64,000 nucleotides of DNA from Eunapius fragilis. Its lineage: Eukaryota; Porifera; Demospongiae; Spongillida; Spongillidae. Shown piece after piece: positions 20,875-32,760 of this stretch (positions are counted from its first letter, which is position 1; the number at the start of each line of letters is the position of its first letter). The notes under the pieces are model-generated. The model was not told the DNA's origin. It made no database searches and saw only the letters and a list, made by a program, of their open reading frames with translations. A program made the translations under genes and the position numbers. Location: positions 12,884,102 through 12,948,101 of the forward strand of contig OY811972.1 of the NCBI GenBank assembly GCA_963681505.1, given 5' to 3'.

Positions 20875-21965
20875 ATGCCTTACGTTTTGGTAGTAAGGTA
20901 TACCTCACATTTTTTAGGCAATTATAGGTTACGAATGCTGTCAAGGGACAAAATGCCTGAAGCTGCAAGACAACACATTTCAGAGCTATTTCCTTTTGTT
21001 TATTCCTGTTATTCAGCTCTTCCTATCCTCAGCTATCATGACATTGTTATCCAATGTGCAGGTGTTCATTTGGGTGACCCACTTGGCCTTTTACTGTTCT
21101 GCCTTGTCATTGACTCTAAAGCACAGATCGAAACTTAATATTTTCTACCTTGATGATGGTTCTTTTAGTGGTGCAGAAGTTATCAATGACATTGAGCTGA
21201 TCGAGTATGAAGCCTCTGCTCTCGGGCTGTATCTCAACCACAGTAAGTCTGAGATGATTTCTTGCTGCATCTGCAGGCGACTTGCTGCTCTCCCATGTCT
21301 CTGATCTATGCAGGGTAAGTTTAGACGAAGCTACTTTTCTTGGCTCCCCTGTAGGTAGTACTGTTGCAATTGATACTGCTATCGGGTCCAAAACTGAGTA
21401 TCTTGAAGTCCAGACATTGTTACCTGAGCAAGCAAAATGCTTTGATTTTGCTTTGCTGCTCACCCACAATACCAAAGGTTTTGTACATCCTTCACACTGC
21501 TTCTTGTTTTACATTTGCATGTTTAGAAGCATTTGATTCTTTGCTTCAATGCACTCTTAGTGATGTTTTAAACATCCACTTTGATGATGCATCAGCCTGG
21601 ATCCAAGCCACCCTATTAGTCAGTGTGGGTGGTATTGGGATATGAAGATATGTCCAGCTTGCACCATCTGCCTTTTTGGCTTCTGCAGCTGGTGCTCATA
21701 GTCATGTCTATCAAATGCTACCTGAAAGAAAGGCTACTATTCCATACCATGCAGTTGAGGAGGCAAAGTTGGCATGGAATGGAAACCTAACCCTCCCTCC
21801 TGTTCCACCAGCAGGCACAGCAGAAAGCATGGGACACACCTCTTGTACGAACCTCGTATAATCTTCTGCTTGAAAACGCTGATGACACAATATGTCAGGG
21901 CTCAACTGTTTGTGTTTGTGCCAATGAGACAGGTGCATGGTTCAATACACTGCCAGTATTAAAAG
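20875..21965 (+). pseudogene. Decayed reverse transcriptase fragment, second non-LTR family
   Basis: Frames interrupted by shifts and stops encode RT motifs: GVHLGDPLGLLLF, then FYLDDGSFSG (YLDD catalytic pair), LGLYLNHSKSEM, and a downstream region with SVGGIGI and LAPSAFLASAAG. The order matches copy C but the residues are quite different, so this is another family of endonuclease-type non-LTR elements. It stops before the zinc knuckle. A matching knuckle/endonuclease piece occurs at 28436-29032. At least three frame breaks. Confidence 0.75.
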
Positions 21966-22092
21966 GCATACTTTTTTTGGTTTTGCATACAATGTTTTCA
22001 TTTTCATGGCACTATGTTATACATCCTGTTAAGTAACCACAACAACACACTTCTTTTACTGTCGTAACTTGATCACCACTGTTACAGTAGTG

Positions 22093-23251
22093 GGTCATTC
22101 CATATTCAATTGAGCCACCCAAATAACATTGCTTGGTATTAGACCACCATTTTCTATGTATATTGCGCTTATGAAATACACCAAATTACTGTACATTCAT
22201 ATACGTTTGTGGTTAATGAATTATGTTACTCAGCTCGTTCTACCCAGTTCTGATTTAATTGACATAATGCAGGGCCAATACTATGCCCAACCGAATGGAC
22301 AGAGGTCACAGAAAACTCTTAACCTTTAGTACTACGCATAGGATTATCATCCTACGTGTAGGACGCAAGTTAAAATTAATTTATAGCAAACTCATATGAT
22401 CTAAGAACAAACCAAAGTCTCAATGTACTGTAGAAATGGTTATTAATTCAGAAAATATTTTTACTTTCTTGCAATGCTTCAAAGATTGTCAAATACAATC
22501 TATGCTGCATTGCTAAAAGATGTATTTGCGGTAAATCGCAAAGCAACTTAAAGTACTAAAAAGTAATGTTAGGAAGATCAGAACAACATGTTAAAAGGAG
22601 GTAGTATAAGACTGGTCCTTTGTACCAAGCATATAAAAAAGTACATTGTAGATTTGGAAATTGCTAACTCCACAAGCTTATTAGCAATAGATATTTGTCA
22701 GACGCATGTTGCGAGAATGGCCAAGTGAATGGACAAAATCTTGAAAACGTAAAGTAAAAATGGCAAAACCAATTAGAGCTAAAACACTGCCATGAAATGT
22801 ATATAGTAGCACACACATCGTGCTTCAAAAAACATTAGTTATACTTGTCGTCTTTTTTTGTGACAATTACATTCTCTATATAATGCATTTTTAAGAACTG
22901 TATCTATTTATTAGCATCTTGTAACCAAGGGTGTGATTTAAAAAATAGACTGACAATTGGTAAATTTAGCACGGTACACACATCAAACAGCAGTAGAGAA
23001 ATGGATGCCAAAAAACTGCATTTCTATTCATAATGAATTTTCAAATATTGGTCCTACGCGTAGGACTTGGATCCGGAGAATTAAGGTTAATAATCAACAG
23101 CTCATAATTCAAGAACCACAAAAGTGAGGGCACACAACTGTTGGGCAATTTGGAGTATTTCCATAGGGACTATATATATATAGGAAATGATGGTCCAATA
23201 CTAGATGTCCAATGATATTATTTAGATGGCACAATTGAATATGGAATGACC
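22093..23251. mobile_element. Foldback element of 1.16 kb with long imperfect terminal inverted repeats
   Basis: The ends read GGTCATTCCATATTCAATTG at 22093 and the reverse complement ends at 23251. Homology between the arms continues for at least 100 bp (TATTRGACCAYCATTTYCTAT). Inner blocks contain CCTACGYGTAGG motifs on both sides (about 22350 and 23050). It is noncoding and AT-rich and lies just upstream of the ankyrin/GTPase gene. Confidence 0.8.
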
Positions 23252-23555
23252 TTAGTATTTTGTGCTACTACATGTACAGTACCTTCATTGTTTTGCTGAT
23301 ATAACTATTCCTATGAAGGACACTATATTATACCTACTTGGATACATATGTATGTGTATCTGTAACTCTTGTCCATGTGGTTTGAGTACATGTATGGGTT
23401 GTTGGGGGAGTGTAGATAAAAATCCCCAGACACTGTCACTACATTTTCTATAGAGCCCACGGGGTCATAACACTCACCCCATGTCCCCAACTCCGTATTT
23501 ATTCCTCCACGTAGGTATGTAATATCGATGCCTTTGTTTCTTCTCTCCTTACCAG

Positions 23556-26484
23556 GACAATGCAACTCCACTGATTTTGGCAAGTCAGAATGGTCATTGT
23601 GATGTAGTAGAGGCCTTGTTGGGAGCTGGTGCTGATGTGAATATAGCAAGATCTGTTGTTAGTGATGTTTACAAATGTAGTTGTGGAGAGACGTGAGGAG
23701 ATGTTTGGTGTTGTGAGCTCGTGCATTTTATTAATCTTACAGTACCAATTAAAATATATGTTATTGTACATGTACATGTATGAACTCAAGAAAAGATTAT
23801 AAAGTAATAAAAAGCACATATTTTTGTTCATTGCTTATTAGTATTAGCTTAAATGCAGGTGTATTGATATCCATTCGCATATGATGGCATGCATAAGTTC
23901 ATCTATATCACTCATCTACATGTACTTGTATGGTCTTCAGGATGGGAGCACACCCCTGGACATAGCAGTGAAGAAGGGTCACAAGGAAATAATGGAACTA
24001 TTGAAGCTTAACAGGAGCAAGGATTATCTATCTTTATCAGAGGCAACAAAATTGTATGAAGAAGCTATGAAGGAAGGTTCAGTAAATATATCGATTATCA
24101 AATGCCTGGTGCTTGGGATAGCAGGTGTGGGGAAGACCCACCTCAAGCGGCTCCTCCTACCAGATGGTAATGATAAATCCCCTGGTCGTGTTAGCACAGG
24201 ACTGGCAGATAACCCAGTACAGGCATTTGTTGGCTCTGTCAAGTCCATACTAGCAGGTGTGGATGAGAATGATCCAGGTAGGTGGGAGGTTATTGATGAG
24301 GCTAAGCTGATGCAGGTCCTTGCAAGTGCATACCATTTGAAGCCTACACCTAAAAAAACCCAGATACCTCAACCTCCATCACTTCCAATGGCTTCAGTGA
24401 ACCTCACTAATAAAAGTTCTCAACCTGCTAAGACAGCTCCTAAACCATCTACCCGAGAACCATTGGAAGCAGAGCATCATAGTGACCATGACGTGTCTGA
24501 TAACCCAGCTACTGGAGAAGTGCTTAATCTATTCATAGAAGCATTCAAAAATATAAGCAGTGAAAAAGTGTTAAACGTTAGTTTGGTCCAGTTTATTGAC
24601 AGTGGTGGTCAGCCCCAGTTTCTTGAGCTCTTACCAGTCTTTGTTCAAGATTTTTCTGTTGTTCTCTATGCTATAAACCTTTCTGAAAGTCTCAACCACT
24701 GCCCTATGATCTATTTCTACGGAAAGGACAGTCAACCAGTAGGAAATCCGTACAAGTCTCCATCTTCCCACAAGCAGGTGTTGGAGCAGTGTGTGAGAGC
24801 TGCACATGCCAGAGATTTCCGTCCTCATTTGTTTGTAGTAGGAACTCACCGTGATGAGGAGGATAAGTGTTCTGAGACGAAGGGGGGAAAAGGTGATGTC
24901 ATCAAGCATATGGTGAATTCAGAATACCTGATATGCAAGAATGGTGTGGACGTAATCTGGGATATAAATGGTGCAAACCCTGATTCCTATGACCAAAAGG
25001 TAGCTGGTGAGCTAAGGCATGCAATAGTAGATCACTGCAAAGATGAAGCCACTCCTTCCCTGCCTATAAAGTGGTTTGGTCTAGAGATGCAGATAAAGCA
25101 TACAGCTGTAAGAGGTGTTATCAGCCTTCATAGATGTCTTCAGCTGGCACAGAGCTTAGATATGGATGAGCAAGCCCTAGAAGCAGCTCTCCTGCACATG
25201 GTGAAATATAACCTGTTGCTATGGTACCATAATGTACGCTCTCTTCGCAACATAGTGTTCTGTGATCCCCAAGTTATCCTAAACATCATCTCAGACCTAG
25301 TCCAGTGTAAACATGAGCTGGCTGGAGGTGAAGTGTTGGGCATTGCTGGTGTAAAGATTGCGTGGTGCTCTAAGTTCAGGGACCATGGTATTGTCAGCAC
25401 AGGTTTTCTTAATATTATTCGCTTCAAGAAGCATTTTTTGGATGATGTATTTAATGTAGAGCATTTCACTGCCCTCATGTGCCACCTCTTCATTATGGTT
25501 CCATTGGAAAGTGGTGACTACTTGATGCCAGCTCTTTTGGACCCTCTTAGTCCTGAGAGCATCATACAACATAATGTGTCAGCTCAACCTCTCCTATTGC
25601 ACCTCCAAAATGATTTTGTTCCATTTGGATTGTTCAGTTGCTTAGTTTCTTCCATTCAGACAGAATGTTCAGTTTTAGAGGTGAATAAAGTACCAGTTTG
25701 TCTTTATAAGAACTGTGTGTCTTTCAAATGTAGAGAGTTTCCAGCCCAATTCACCATTATTGATTCCTCATTATTCATAAAGGTGCACCTTGATTCTGCA
25801 CGAAACGTTCCCACAGCCTGTCCCAGAATACGAAAGCTGATTTATGATGGTATTAAAAAATGCAGTGATGTTCTCCGTTATCATAGTTTGAAGCTCCTCA
25901 AGGATGGCTTTGCATGTTCTAATAAAACTTGCAAAGGTATAGCCACACCATATGATAGTGACCCTAACCTGGCATCATGTACCAGCTGTTCTATCGACAT
26001 GGACCTTACCTCTAATCACACTGTATGGATTGCAGAGAAAAGAAAATATTCAAATGGTGCGTTTATAGTTTACTTTACATGTTATATTTTGTGCCATGAG
26101 TAACAGTGTTGTTGGGATATGGAGTATTTTTACATGCACTTGTCTGTTTGTATGAAATTTTCAATTCTTCAGATCAACTATATCTCACATGTTTATTTCT
26201 GTCATTCTTCAGATCATACTTTTACTCATAGAAATATACTCAGTGCTCTTAAGGAAGTGGGGGATTGGAAGTCACTGGGAATCCAACTACAAATTAGCCT
26301 TTCAAAGATAAAAGAAATTGATATTAATAATCATGGACAAGTTGCGGATTGCCGACGCGATCTTATTCAGTTCTGGTTGGAATCAGACACGTCATGCTCC
26401 TGGAAGAAGCTGATTGATGCCCTCTCATCCTGTGACCAAAAGGTCCTGGCTGAACAATTAAAGACAAAGTATACTTACAGATAG
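23556..26484 (+). CDS. Ankyrin repeat / ROC-like GTPase / death domain protein (5' incomplete)
   Basis: Three exons can be defined. 23556-23654 (99 nt) encodes one full ankyrin repeat (TPLILASQNGHCDVVEALL...GADVN). 23941-26056 starts with a second ankyrin repeat (DGSTPLDIAVKKGHKEI) and encodes a P-loop GTPase: GIAGVGKT at about 24115-24138, DSGGQ at about 24598-24612, GTHRDE at 24841-24858. A COR/winged-helix-like region follows (FCDPQVILNIISDLV). 26213-26484, after an intron of about 156 nt, encodes a death-fold domain (DWKSLGIQLQISLSKIKEID ... FWLES ... SWKKLIDAL) and the stop. All borders are GT-AG and the phases fit. Such ankyrin-GTPase-death proteins occur in expanded families in sponges and other non-bilaterians and are thought to act in innate immune or cell-death signalling; that role is inferred. 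More ankyrin exons would be expected upstream, but the region before 23.5 kb is a foldback element, so the 5' end is unknown. Confidence 0.85.
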
Positions 26485-26983
26485 CAATAGTGTGTTCGTA
26501 GCATGGAGGTAGTGTAGTGTTGAGTGTTGTGTGACATGGTGTTCTAGCTTAGACTGTTAATACATTTGTAGCTATAAATAGTTCATGAAACTGATGAATG
26601 TGCATATATGTATTCTGATGATGTATCGGAACCTGCGGAAGCAGGTTCTATATATATACGTGAGGGGTCACAACTGGTGTTTTTTCCCCTCGGGGAATAA
26701 GTGGTCCGGTTAAAACCGTACCTTGTCCTATAATCATACTTGTTTAGAGATGCTGACATGGGTCATTTTAACATCGTTTTAGCCAACAAAAGTCTAGCCA
26801 CTATCGATCGACGAATGGAGCACTCCATGTATACGTACTGGTTCAGCGAAGCTATTCCCTATCAAATTTTTTACCACAGCTACTTGCGAGCGTGAGTATA
26901 TATGTATTGTACTGGTACATGATCGCATGTTAGCTGTATACTAAATTATGTATACAGCAGCATATTTGTACTTTAGGATTAGA
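26485..26983. other. 3' flank of the GTPase gene, nothing else recognised
   Basis: No clear AATAAA lies directly after the stop. A small hairpin GAACCTGC...GCAGGTTC occurs at about 26630-26650. No coding signal. Confidence 0.35.
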
Positions 26984-27144
26984 CACAGGGAAAAAAATCG
27001 TGTTCCGGACCTTGGGTTTTAACCTATCGACCATGGGATCTGTTCCATCAAACGTATTCAAAGACTTTGAATACGTTTGATGGAACAGATCCCATGGTCG
27101 ATAGGTTAAAACCCAAGGTCCGGAACACGATTTTTTTTCCTGTG
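26984..27144. repeat. Near-perfect 161-bp palindrome with a single-base loop
   Basis: The two 80-bp arms (26984-27063, 27065-27144) are exact reverse complements except for one G/A difference next to an A-run. The centre is CAAAGACTTTG at 27064. No coding frame. Such a spacerless palindrome is normally unstable, so it is either very young or actively generated. Confidence 0.95.
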
Positions 27145-28435
27145 AGAAGTAATTAGATTACACAATGTCAGATCCTTAGGATAGTAAATATGATTTCAGG
27201 TCGTCTAGTAATATCGCTTCCTTGCATGGTAACAGACAAGCTATGATTCATTGTGTTGGTGATGATCTTCTTTGCTGCTCTTTCTGACCTGAGTGATGGT
27301 GTAGGGCTGCTCCAATTAGGAATGTGGTTTGCTTACCGCACGTGACTTGTAAATTTTAGCTATTTCATTGCCGCGTGTTGATGGCCTTTAATGCTGAAGA
27401 CTCTGAAAATGGACTCTTGAGATCAGCGTATTGTTTGAATGGTAAGACTAAGTTAACGAGAAATAGTGTTGCTAATCACCTCTCACTATTTCCACCAGTT
27501 TGGCATGTCCCAAGTGTTCCCGTTGAGCACTAGCAATCAAAACTGGCACAACGGAGCACGGTAGAAAAAGGTAGGGTAGCGTCAGGTATGGTCGCCAGTG
27601 CAGGAGTGCTCGCCACATGTCCTTTCAAACGTGGTGGTAGGGCTTACCTAACATTTGTATGTCTTGGCACAAAATGGAAGTAATACTCCTGGGACTCAGT
27701 GTTTACGGTACTTTGTTCAAGTTTTATTTACTATTAACGTTTTTGCAAAATAATTATACAAAGTTAGCTACCTCATTTATAGGTAAAATGGCGCGGTAAA
27801 CACCGCACAATTGCTGGCGGGTTCTATTGGTGCAAGTGAGTGTTAGCGAAGTATGTAGCACAGATTGGCGTAAAATCGTGCTATTATAGAAGAGCAGTTA
27901 TTTCTGTACAATGTACTTAGCTTTGTTTTAAAAGAAACCTTATGGCTCAAGAATTTGTGAGGGTGGCGAACACTCCAACTGAATTTACGCTCGTAAGTAG
28001 TAGTCGCCAGGGGTGGCGACTACTCCTACCTCCACAAATTATGTCTTTAGGCTTAAATTGGCAACCATTCGGCTCCCAAATGTGTCCTATATCTTGAGTG
28101 CTAAGCGTTTGAGGTTTGTATGTTGTGGAGGAGTGTTCGCCATAGGGGTACTTACACGGGTTGTATCTCATTCCGCATGCGGTCCTTTCAGCTAAAAGCC
28201 TATTAAATGTAGGCCTATAGCATATCAAGCTGAGCTGGAGAGAGTACAGCTACTTCTGCAAATACAGAGAAGATTATCTTGAACTTAGACCTAGCTTACA
28301 TATGCTGTACATGCATAAAATGAAGTAATATCATATTGTAGTGTTCTGTAATGGAGTGAGAATTCAGCTGAGAACATGGATGCAGCTCTGAAGGAAGTGA
28401 GGGAGGGTAATATGCATCCTGGGCCTTCGCATGGA
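27145..28435. other. Noncoding DNA with a dispersed GTCGCCA/GGCGAACACTCC motif
   Basis: Short related words (GGAGTGCTCGCCAC, GTGGCGAACACTCC, GTCGCCAGGGGTGGCGAC) recur in both orientations at about 27585, 27964, 28003 and 28130, and again at 29437-29490. No gene is recognised. Confidence 0.4.
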
Positions 28436-29032
28436 TGATAACACTATATCTGCATAGCCATTGGCTGTCGTCTGGGGGCCCCACTTTGCATCCCTCATAT
28501 TTGCCACCATGGTGGATCAAATATGGACACGCTAGCACACACAGTTGTTGTTTTAGTGCTGGCCGCCACTTCTACCATGACATGCTGAATGAAGGATATT
28601 CTGCACAGGGCTTTGTCCTCTGCCAATGTTCCTTCTCGGCTAGAGCCCACTGGTCTTGATCAGATGGTAAGCGTCCCGATGGAATCGCCATGGTACCATG
28701 GTCGAATCGAATTGTTGGTTTGGGATGCAATCTGCGTCGACACTTTTGCCACTTCCCATCTATCCATGACAGCCTCTGAATTATGTGCAACAGCAAACCA
28801 GGCAGAGCAGACCAAGATCAAGAAGTACAATTACCTCACCTCCCATGCATACCATTCCTTCACACCTGTTGCCTTTGAAACAACTGGAGTGTGTGGTCCT
28901 CGCTCCATTTCTTTCCTATCAGACTTGGGTCACCGCATAGCAAACACCACTGGTGACAAAAGCTCTCTAGCATACCTCCTGCAAAGGTTTTCTGTTGCCA
29001 TTCAGAGGGGAAATGCTGCATCTCTCAATTAA
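28436..29032 (+). pseudogene. Zinc knuckle / endonuclease end of the second non-LTR family, decayed
   Basis: The first part, in another frame with stops, reads a zinc-knuckle remnant (CIPHICHHGG). From 28589 an open frame of 147 codons reads LHRALSSANVPSRLEPTGL, then LLVWDAICVDTFATSHL (an acidic endonuclease-like motif) and AYLLQRFSVAIQRGNAASLN to the stop. This C-terminal domain is typical of a widespread invertebrate non-LTR family with a restriction-like endonuclease, different from copies A-H. It continues the domain order of the fragment at 20875-21965, 6.4 kb upstream. Confidence 0.7.
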
Positions 29033-29921
29033 AAAACAAAAATAAAAACTTGTTATGTGACATCTGAAACATTTTTATATGGAGCCTGATGACATACTTA
29101 CTGATAAGGCACTATGCCATTGTTGATCACATATCATTTGTAACCTAATCCATCTTCTCAGCAACCATAACATTACAGTAGCTATTTAATATTGGCATGG
29201 CACTATCTTATAACGGTACATATACTTCAATCCTTAGCTGTATATACAATTTCGGTAGTAAAAGAAGTGTTTATTAGTATGAATGAATGGTCGCCTCCTA
29301 TACTAGTAACAAATACTATAATCACAAAGTGAAGCTTTCCTGGGGTGGTTAAAGGCTGCTCCATACTTGATAACTTGGTTGAGCAATGTTGTGTTACAAT
29401 CCACCTTCCATGCGCTACGTAACAACCAAATACAGGGGGGTGGCGAGCACTCCAACCATACGTGGCGACAGACCAACCGCACTGGCGACTATACCAGAAA
29501 TCCGCTTAATTGGATAAAACAGTTGTTTTCTTTCGTACGGAGCACGTTTTTTGATAAACGAAGCGCTAGTAGTATAGTGATCTCTTGGAGTCAGGTATGT
29601 TTATATAATTATCCTTCCTGTTTGATGTATATTCAAGACAACCGACATCGGCACTCGCGGGTGGCAACCACTACCTACGCTACCCTATATCATTTCTTGT
29701 TTTGCGAAGTTCTGCTATACTCGTCCACATTTGTCTAAAGTTGTTCGTGTAACTGGCTACGTGTTGGACGAATCCGGACACTTTGACTTGGCAAGTCGGG
29801 TATTATCAGACACATTTGTTGCTGACAGGTCTGGTAAGCATTTAACCTCCTTTACCCCTCCCAACTGTTCACAATTTGCTAAGCGTTGCCAATTTCGTTT
29901 TCATTTCAATGTCTCTATTGT
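29033..29921. other. Intergenic DNA with one possible exon at about 29741-29836
   Basis: A plus-strand stretch reading VVRVTGYVLDESGHFDLASR ends at a GTAAGC donor near 29837 and has a coding-like look, but I find no partner exon and no domain. The adjacent MITE would then be intronic. Confidence 0.3.
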
Positions 29922-30215
29922 ACAAGTAAATAAAAACATTCTCTAACGAGAGAGTTGTTGGTATATAGGATTGACCAATGGTGGTGTAAAAAGCACTGAA
30001 ACAAGCGTGACAGAAATCTTACTGGAAAATTGAAGTAGGCCTATATTTAGCCATTACTCAGGCATGCGCTGTTATATTGTGAGTGTGCTAAATATAGGCC
30101 TATTTCAATTTCCAGTAAGATTTCTGTCACGCTTGTTTCAGTGCTTTTTACACCACCATTGGTCAATCCTATATACCAACAACTCTCTCGTTAGAGAATG
30201 TTTTTATTTACTTGT
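29922..30215. mobile_element. Foldback MITE, copy 3 (family FB-A), complete ends
   Basis: It begins ACAAGTAAATAAAAACATTC and ends with the reverse complement. The arms of about 130 bp match almost perfectly, including a stretch (GTGACAGAAATCTTACTGG) not present in the other copies. Confidence 0.9.
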
Positions 30216-30271
30216 TTCATCAGTTTTTTTTCGCCCTATCATAGTCAATAATCAAATGTCTTTAATGATAA

Positions 30272-30694
30272 TTAAGAATTAATAGAATGTATGATGATGT
30301 GTCCTCGCCAGCACCGTCTTCTTCTTCCGGGCCATCCTCCTCCCCGGCCTCCCCACCATGCTTGTTCTGGCCAGGCGGGCCAGGGTGGCAGTGGCCATGC
30401 AGGCCAGGGGGGCTGCAGTGCTGGTGGTGGTGGGGGCAGCGCTAGTGGTGCTGGCGGAAGCGCAGGCGGGGGCAGAACTGGTGGTGGTGGTGGGGGCAGC
30501 GCTGGTGGTGGTGGCGGGGGCAGCACCGGTGGTGATGGTGGCATGGGCAGCGCTGGTGGTGCCAGTGGGAGCGCAGGCGGGGGCAGCGCTGCTTCAGGGG
30601 TGAAGGGGAGATGAGTCGGAGGATGAATGTAGTCATCCTCTTCCTCGACCGACCCCTCATTGGTGAAAAAATCTCTGAGGTCTTCAGCTGCCAT
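30272..30694 (-). CDS. Proline-rich open frame over a GC-rich minisatellite
   Basis: The minus-strand frame starts with ordinary coding-like sequence (MAAEDLRDFFTNEGS, acidic EEED) and then runs through about 90 residues of Pro/Ala/Leu (PPPPPALPPPP) encoded by GGTGGTGGTGGGGGCAGCG repeats at about 30420-30600, ending in a Trp/Gly/Arg-rich tail. Base composition is far more GC-rich than all neighbours. It could be a real low-complexity protein, an exon, or only a minisatellite. The plus strand has Gly/Ser and Val/Ala frames across the same repeat. Confidence 0.35.
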   Translation of the reverse strand: MAAEDLRDFFTNEGSVEEEDDYIHPPTHLPFTPEAALPPPALPLAPPALPMPPSPPVLPPPPPPALPPPPPPVLPPPALPPAPLALPPPPPALQPPWPAWPLPPWPAWPEQAWWGGRGGGWPGRRRRCWRGHIIIHSINS

Positions 30695-32079
30695 CTACAT
30701 GTACGTGACAGAGAGTATGATTAAATTTTTACCTCTTTCTTTTTTCAAGCAAAGTGCAAAGCCTAGAATCCACGGAGTATTATTAAATTTTTACCTCTTT
30801 TTGCAAAGTGCACTATTCAGCGGGTGAGTGACTTTTATACCTTGCAAAGCCTTAACACGTGTGTAGACTGTGCTATAATTCTATTGGTCCAACTCGATCA
30901 TATAAATGACAGGGAGGGAAGGGGTGTATGTGTGTCAGTTGTGCTAAAAATCTATTGGTCAAATTTGATCCAGTAAAAAATGCTCCCATCTAAACATGGA
31001 GGTGTAGCCTACATGCAGTCAAGTTGTATAGATGGATAGTGTGGGAACTCAGGAAGTGAACTACATGGCTCAGTGTAGATCGATAAGTAAGGAAGCCTTA
31101 TCAGATTAAAACAATAGACACTACTGTAATACACAGTTGAGTCACCATGCATGCTTTACATGTGAAGTGAATGGTTTTGTGCAGATCCGTGCTGTACATA
31201 GTCGGGCGGGCCCTACTACTGCGTTTGGTCAGGTAGTAGGGTGACAAGCCCGACCAAACACGGTAGTAGGGCCGCCCGACTATGCTATACAAATGTTGCA
31301 TGCACAGCTTTTTAACGTTAATACAACATGCCATACTCAGATGTGTTAAGACCGACTACACTTAAAATAATTAAATGGTAGCCAAAGGAAGCGTTTATTC
31401 ATAAATATTCATACACAGATGTTACCACAGATTAATAATGTCCAATACACTTTGGATTGATAACGCGTAATTAATATAAAATGTTGTTTCTATGACAACG
31501 GTTACGCACGGTGAAATAATTGACTTAATGTTAGAATTGAAAACTCGGGCGATAAAAGAATAGTTTTTCGCATGTTTCTGCAGTTCTTCTACTTCTGGGA
31601 TACCCACATTTAATCATTATACTAGGCTTTTTGATCACTATTTCAAAACGCTTTGAGCGCTTGCAGACAAACATTAGAACTGCGAAAAATTAAGCACAAA
31701 TTCATCATTTTCGTTGTGCAACTTATGCAAACGATGTTGCATTTCGTTGTGCCCACCCACAATAGTTAGACCAGTATCAAATAAACAATATATAACTGTT
31801 TTTGTCCACAAACAACGATATTAAATCACCCGGGTTTTGCGAAAAAGTAAAGAAACGCCCCCGTATTTCGGAGCGCGATGCAATAAACTACTAAAGTTGC
31901 TATGACAACTATCAATTGAATTAATTTGCGGGATCATTGAACAAAGATTTGATGTAATGAGAATAGCTACAAGAAGTACCCAAACAGAAAAGCGGCATGT
32001 TGTAATGTTTGAATTTGCAGAAAATTCAAATTCCAAATATAGTGTAGCCAGTCTTACCATACCTGAGTAACATACCTTT
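30695..32079. other. Intergenic DNA, short direct repeats only
   Basis: Two near-identical 20-30 bp words (ATTAAATTTTTACCTCTTT at 30722 and 30780; TCTATTGGTC at 30883 and 30951) recur within 250 bp. Otherwise only the hairpin at 31197 is seen. Confidence 0.4.
31197..31284. repeat. Inverted repeat hairpin, 33-bp arms
   Basis: CATAGTCGGGCGGGCCCTAC at 31197 pairs with the reverse complement ending at 31284. The loop of about 20 bp contains a further copy of GGTAGTAGGG. Confidence 0.85.
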
Positions 32080-32760
32080 GGGTGGTAGTGGTAGTTCTGT
32101 GACCCCTGCTGTACCAAGTCCTCCTGGAAGCACATTTAGCCAATCGGACAAGGGGGTCATTCCAATACCGACTCCTTTTAGATGCTTTAATGGCAGCTAA
32201 ATTGTCCTAGTATTTCTGACTGTTAGCAGCGCGGTTTCCCTCGAGGTCCTCTTCATATAGCCGCCTTTTTTGCAGCACTGTTCTCCTCGAGGTCCTCTTC
32301 ATATCGCCGCCTTTTAGCAGCACGGTTCTCCTCAAGGTCCTCTTCATATCGCCGCCTTTTAGCAGCACGGTTCTCCTCGAGGTCCTCTTCATATCGCCGC
32401 CTTTTAGCAGCACGGTTCTCCTCGAGGTCCTTATCATATCGCCGCCTTTTAGCAGCACGGTTCTCCTTGAGGTCCTCTTCACATCGCCGCCTTTTAGCAG
32501 CACGGTTCTACTCAAGGTCCTCTTTATATCGCCGCCTTTTAGTAGATCACTTAGATTCCTTGTCGTTGTCGCATACAGAGGCCTTCTTATTTTCGGGATC
32601 GGCCTTGTAGCTGTCGCGTACAGAAGCTTCTTTTTGGGATCGGCCTTGTAGTTGTTGGGTACAGAGGCCTTCTTCTTTTCGGGATTGACCTTGTAGAGCG
32701 CTCGGGCTTTAACTTTGTTCTCGTCTTGCTTCTGGAGTTATTCCGCTCGTTGCTTAGATC
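32080..32760 (-). pseudogene. Arg/Lys-Tyr tandem repeat protein fragment, related to 1246-1437
   Basis: Six or so tandem units of about 45 bp (32220-32540) contain TCCTCGAGGTCCTCTTCATA and encode on the minus strand a unit of type ENRAAKRRRYEEDLE. Upstream (32561-32760) a second unit type reads YKADPEKKKASV-like; downstream (32080-32170) a third reads RYWNDP and ends at a GTATGT donor. Frames change between unit types, so it is broken. The three unit types match repeats seen in N-terminal parts of Helitron-like proteins of marine invertebrates. Confidence 0.45.
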
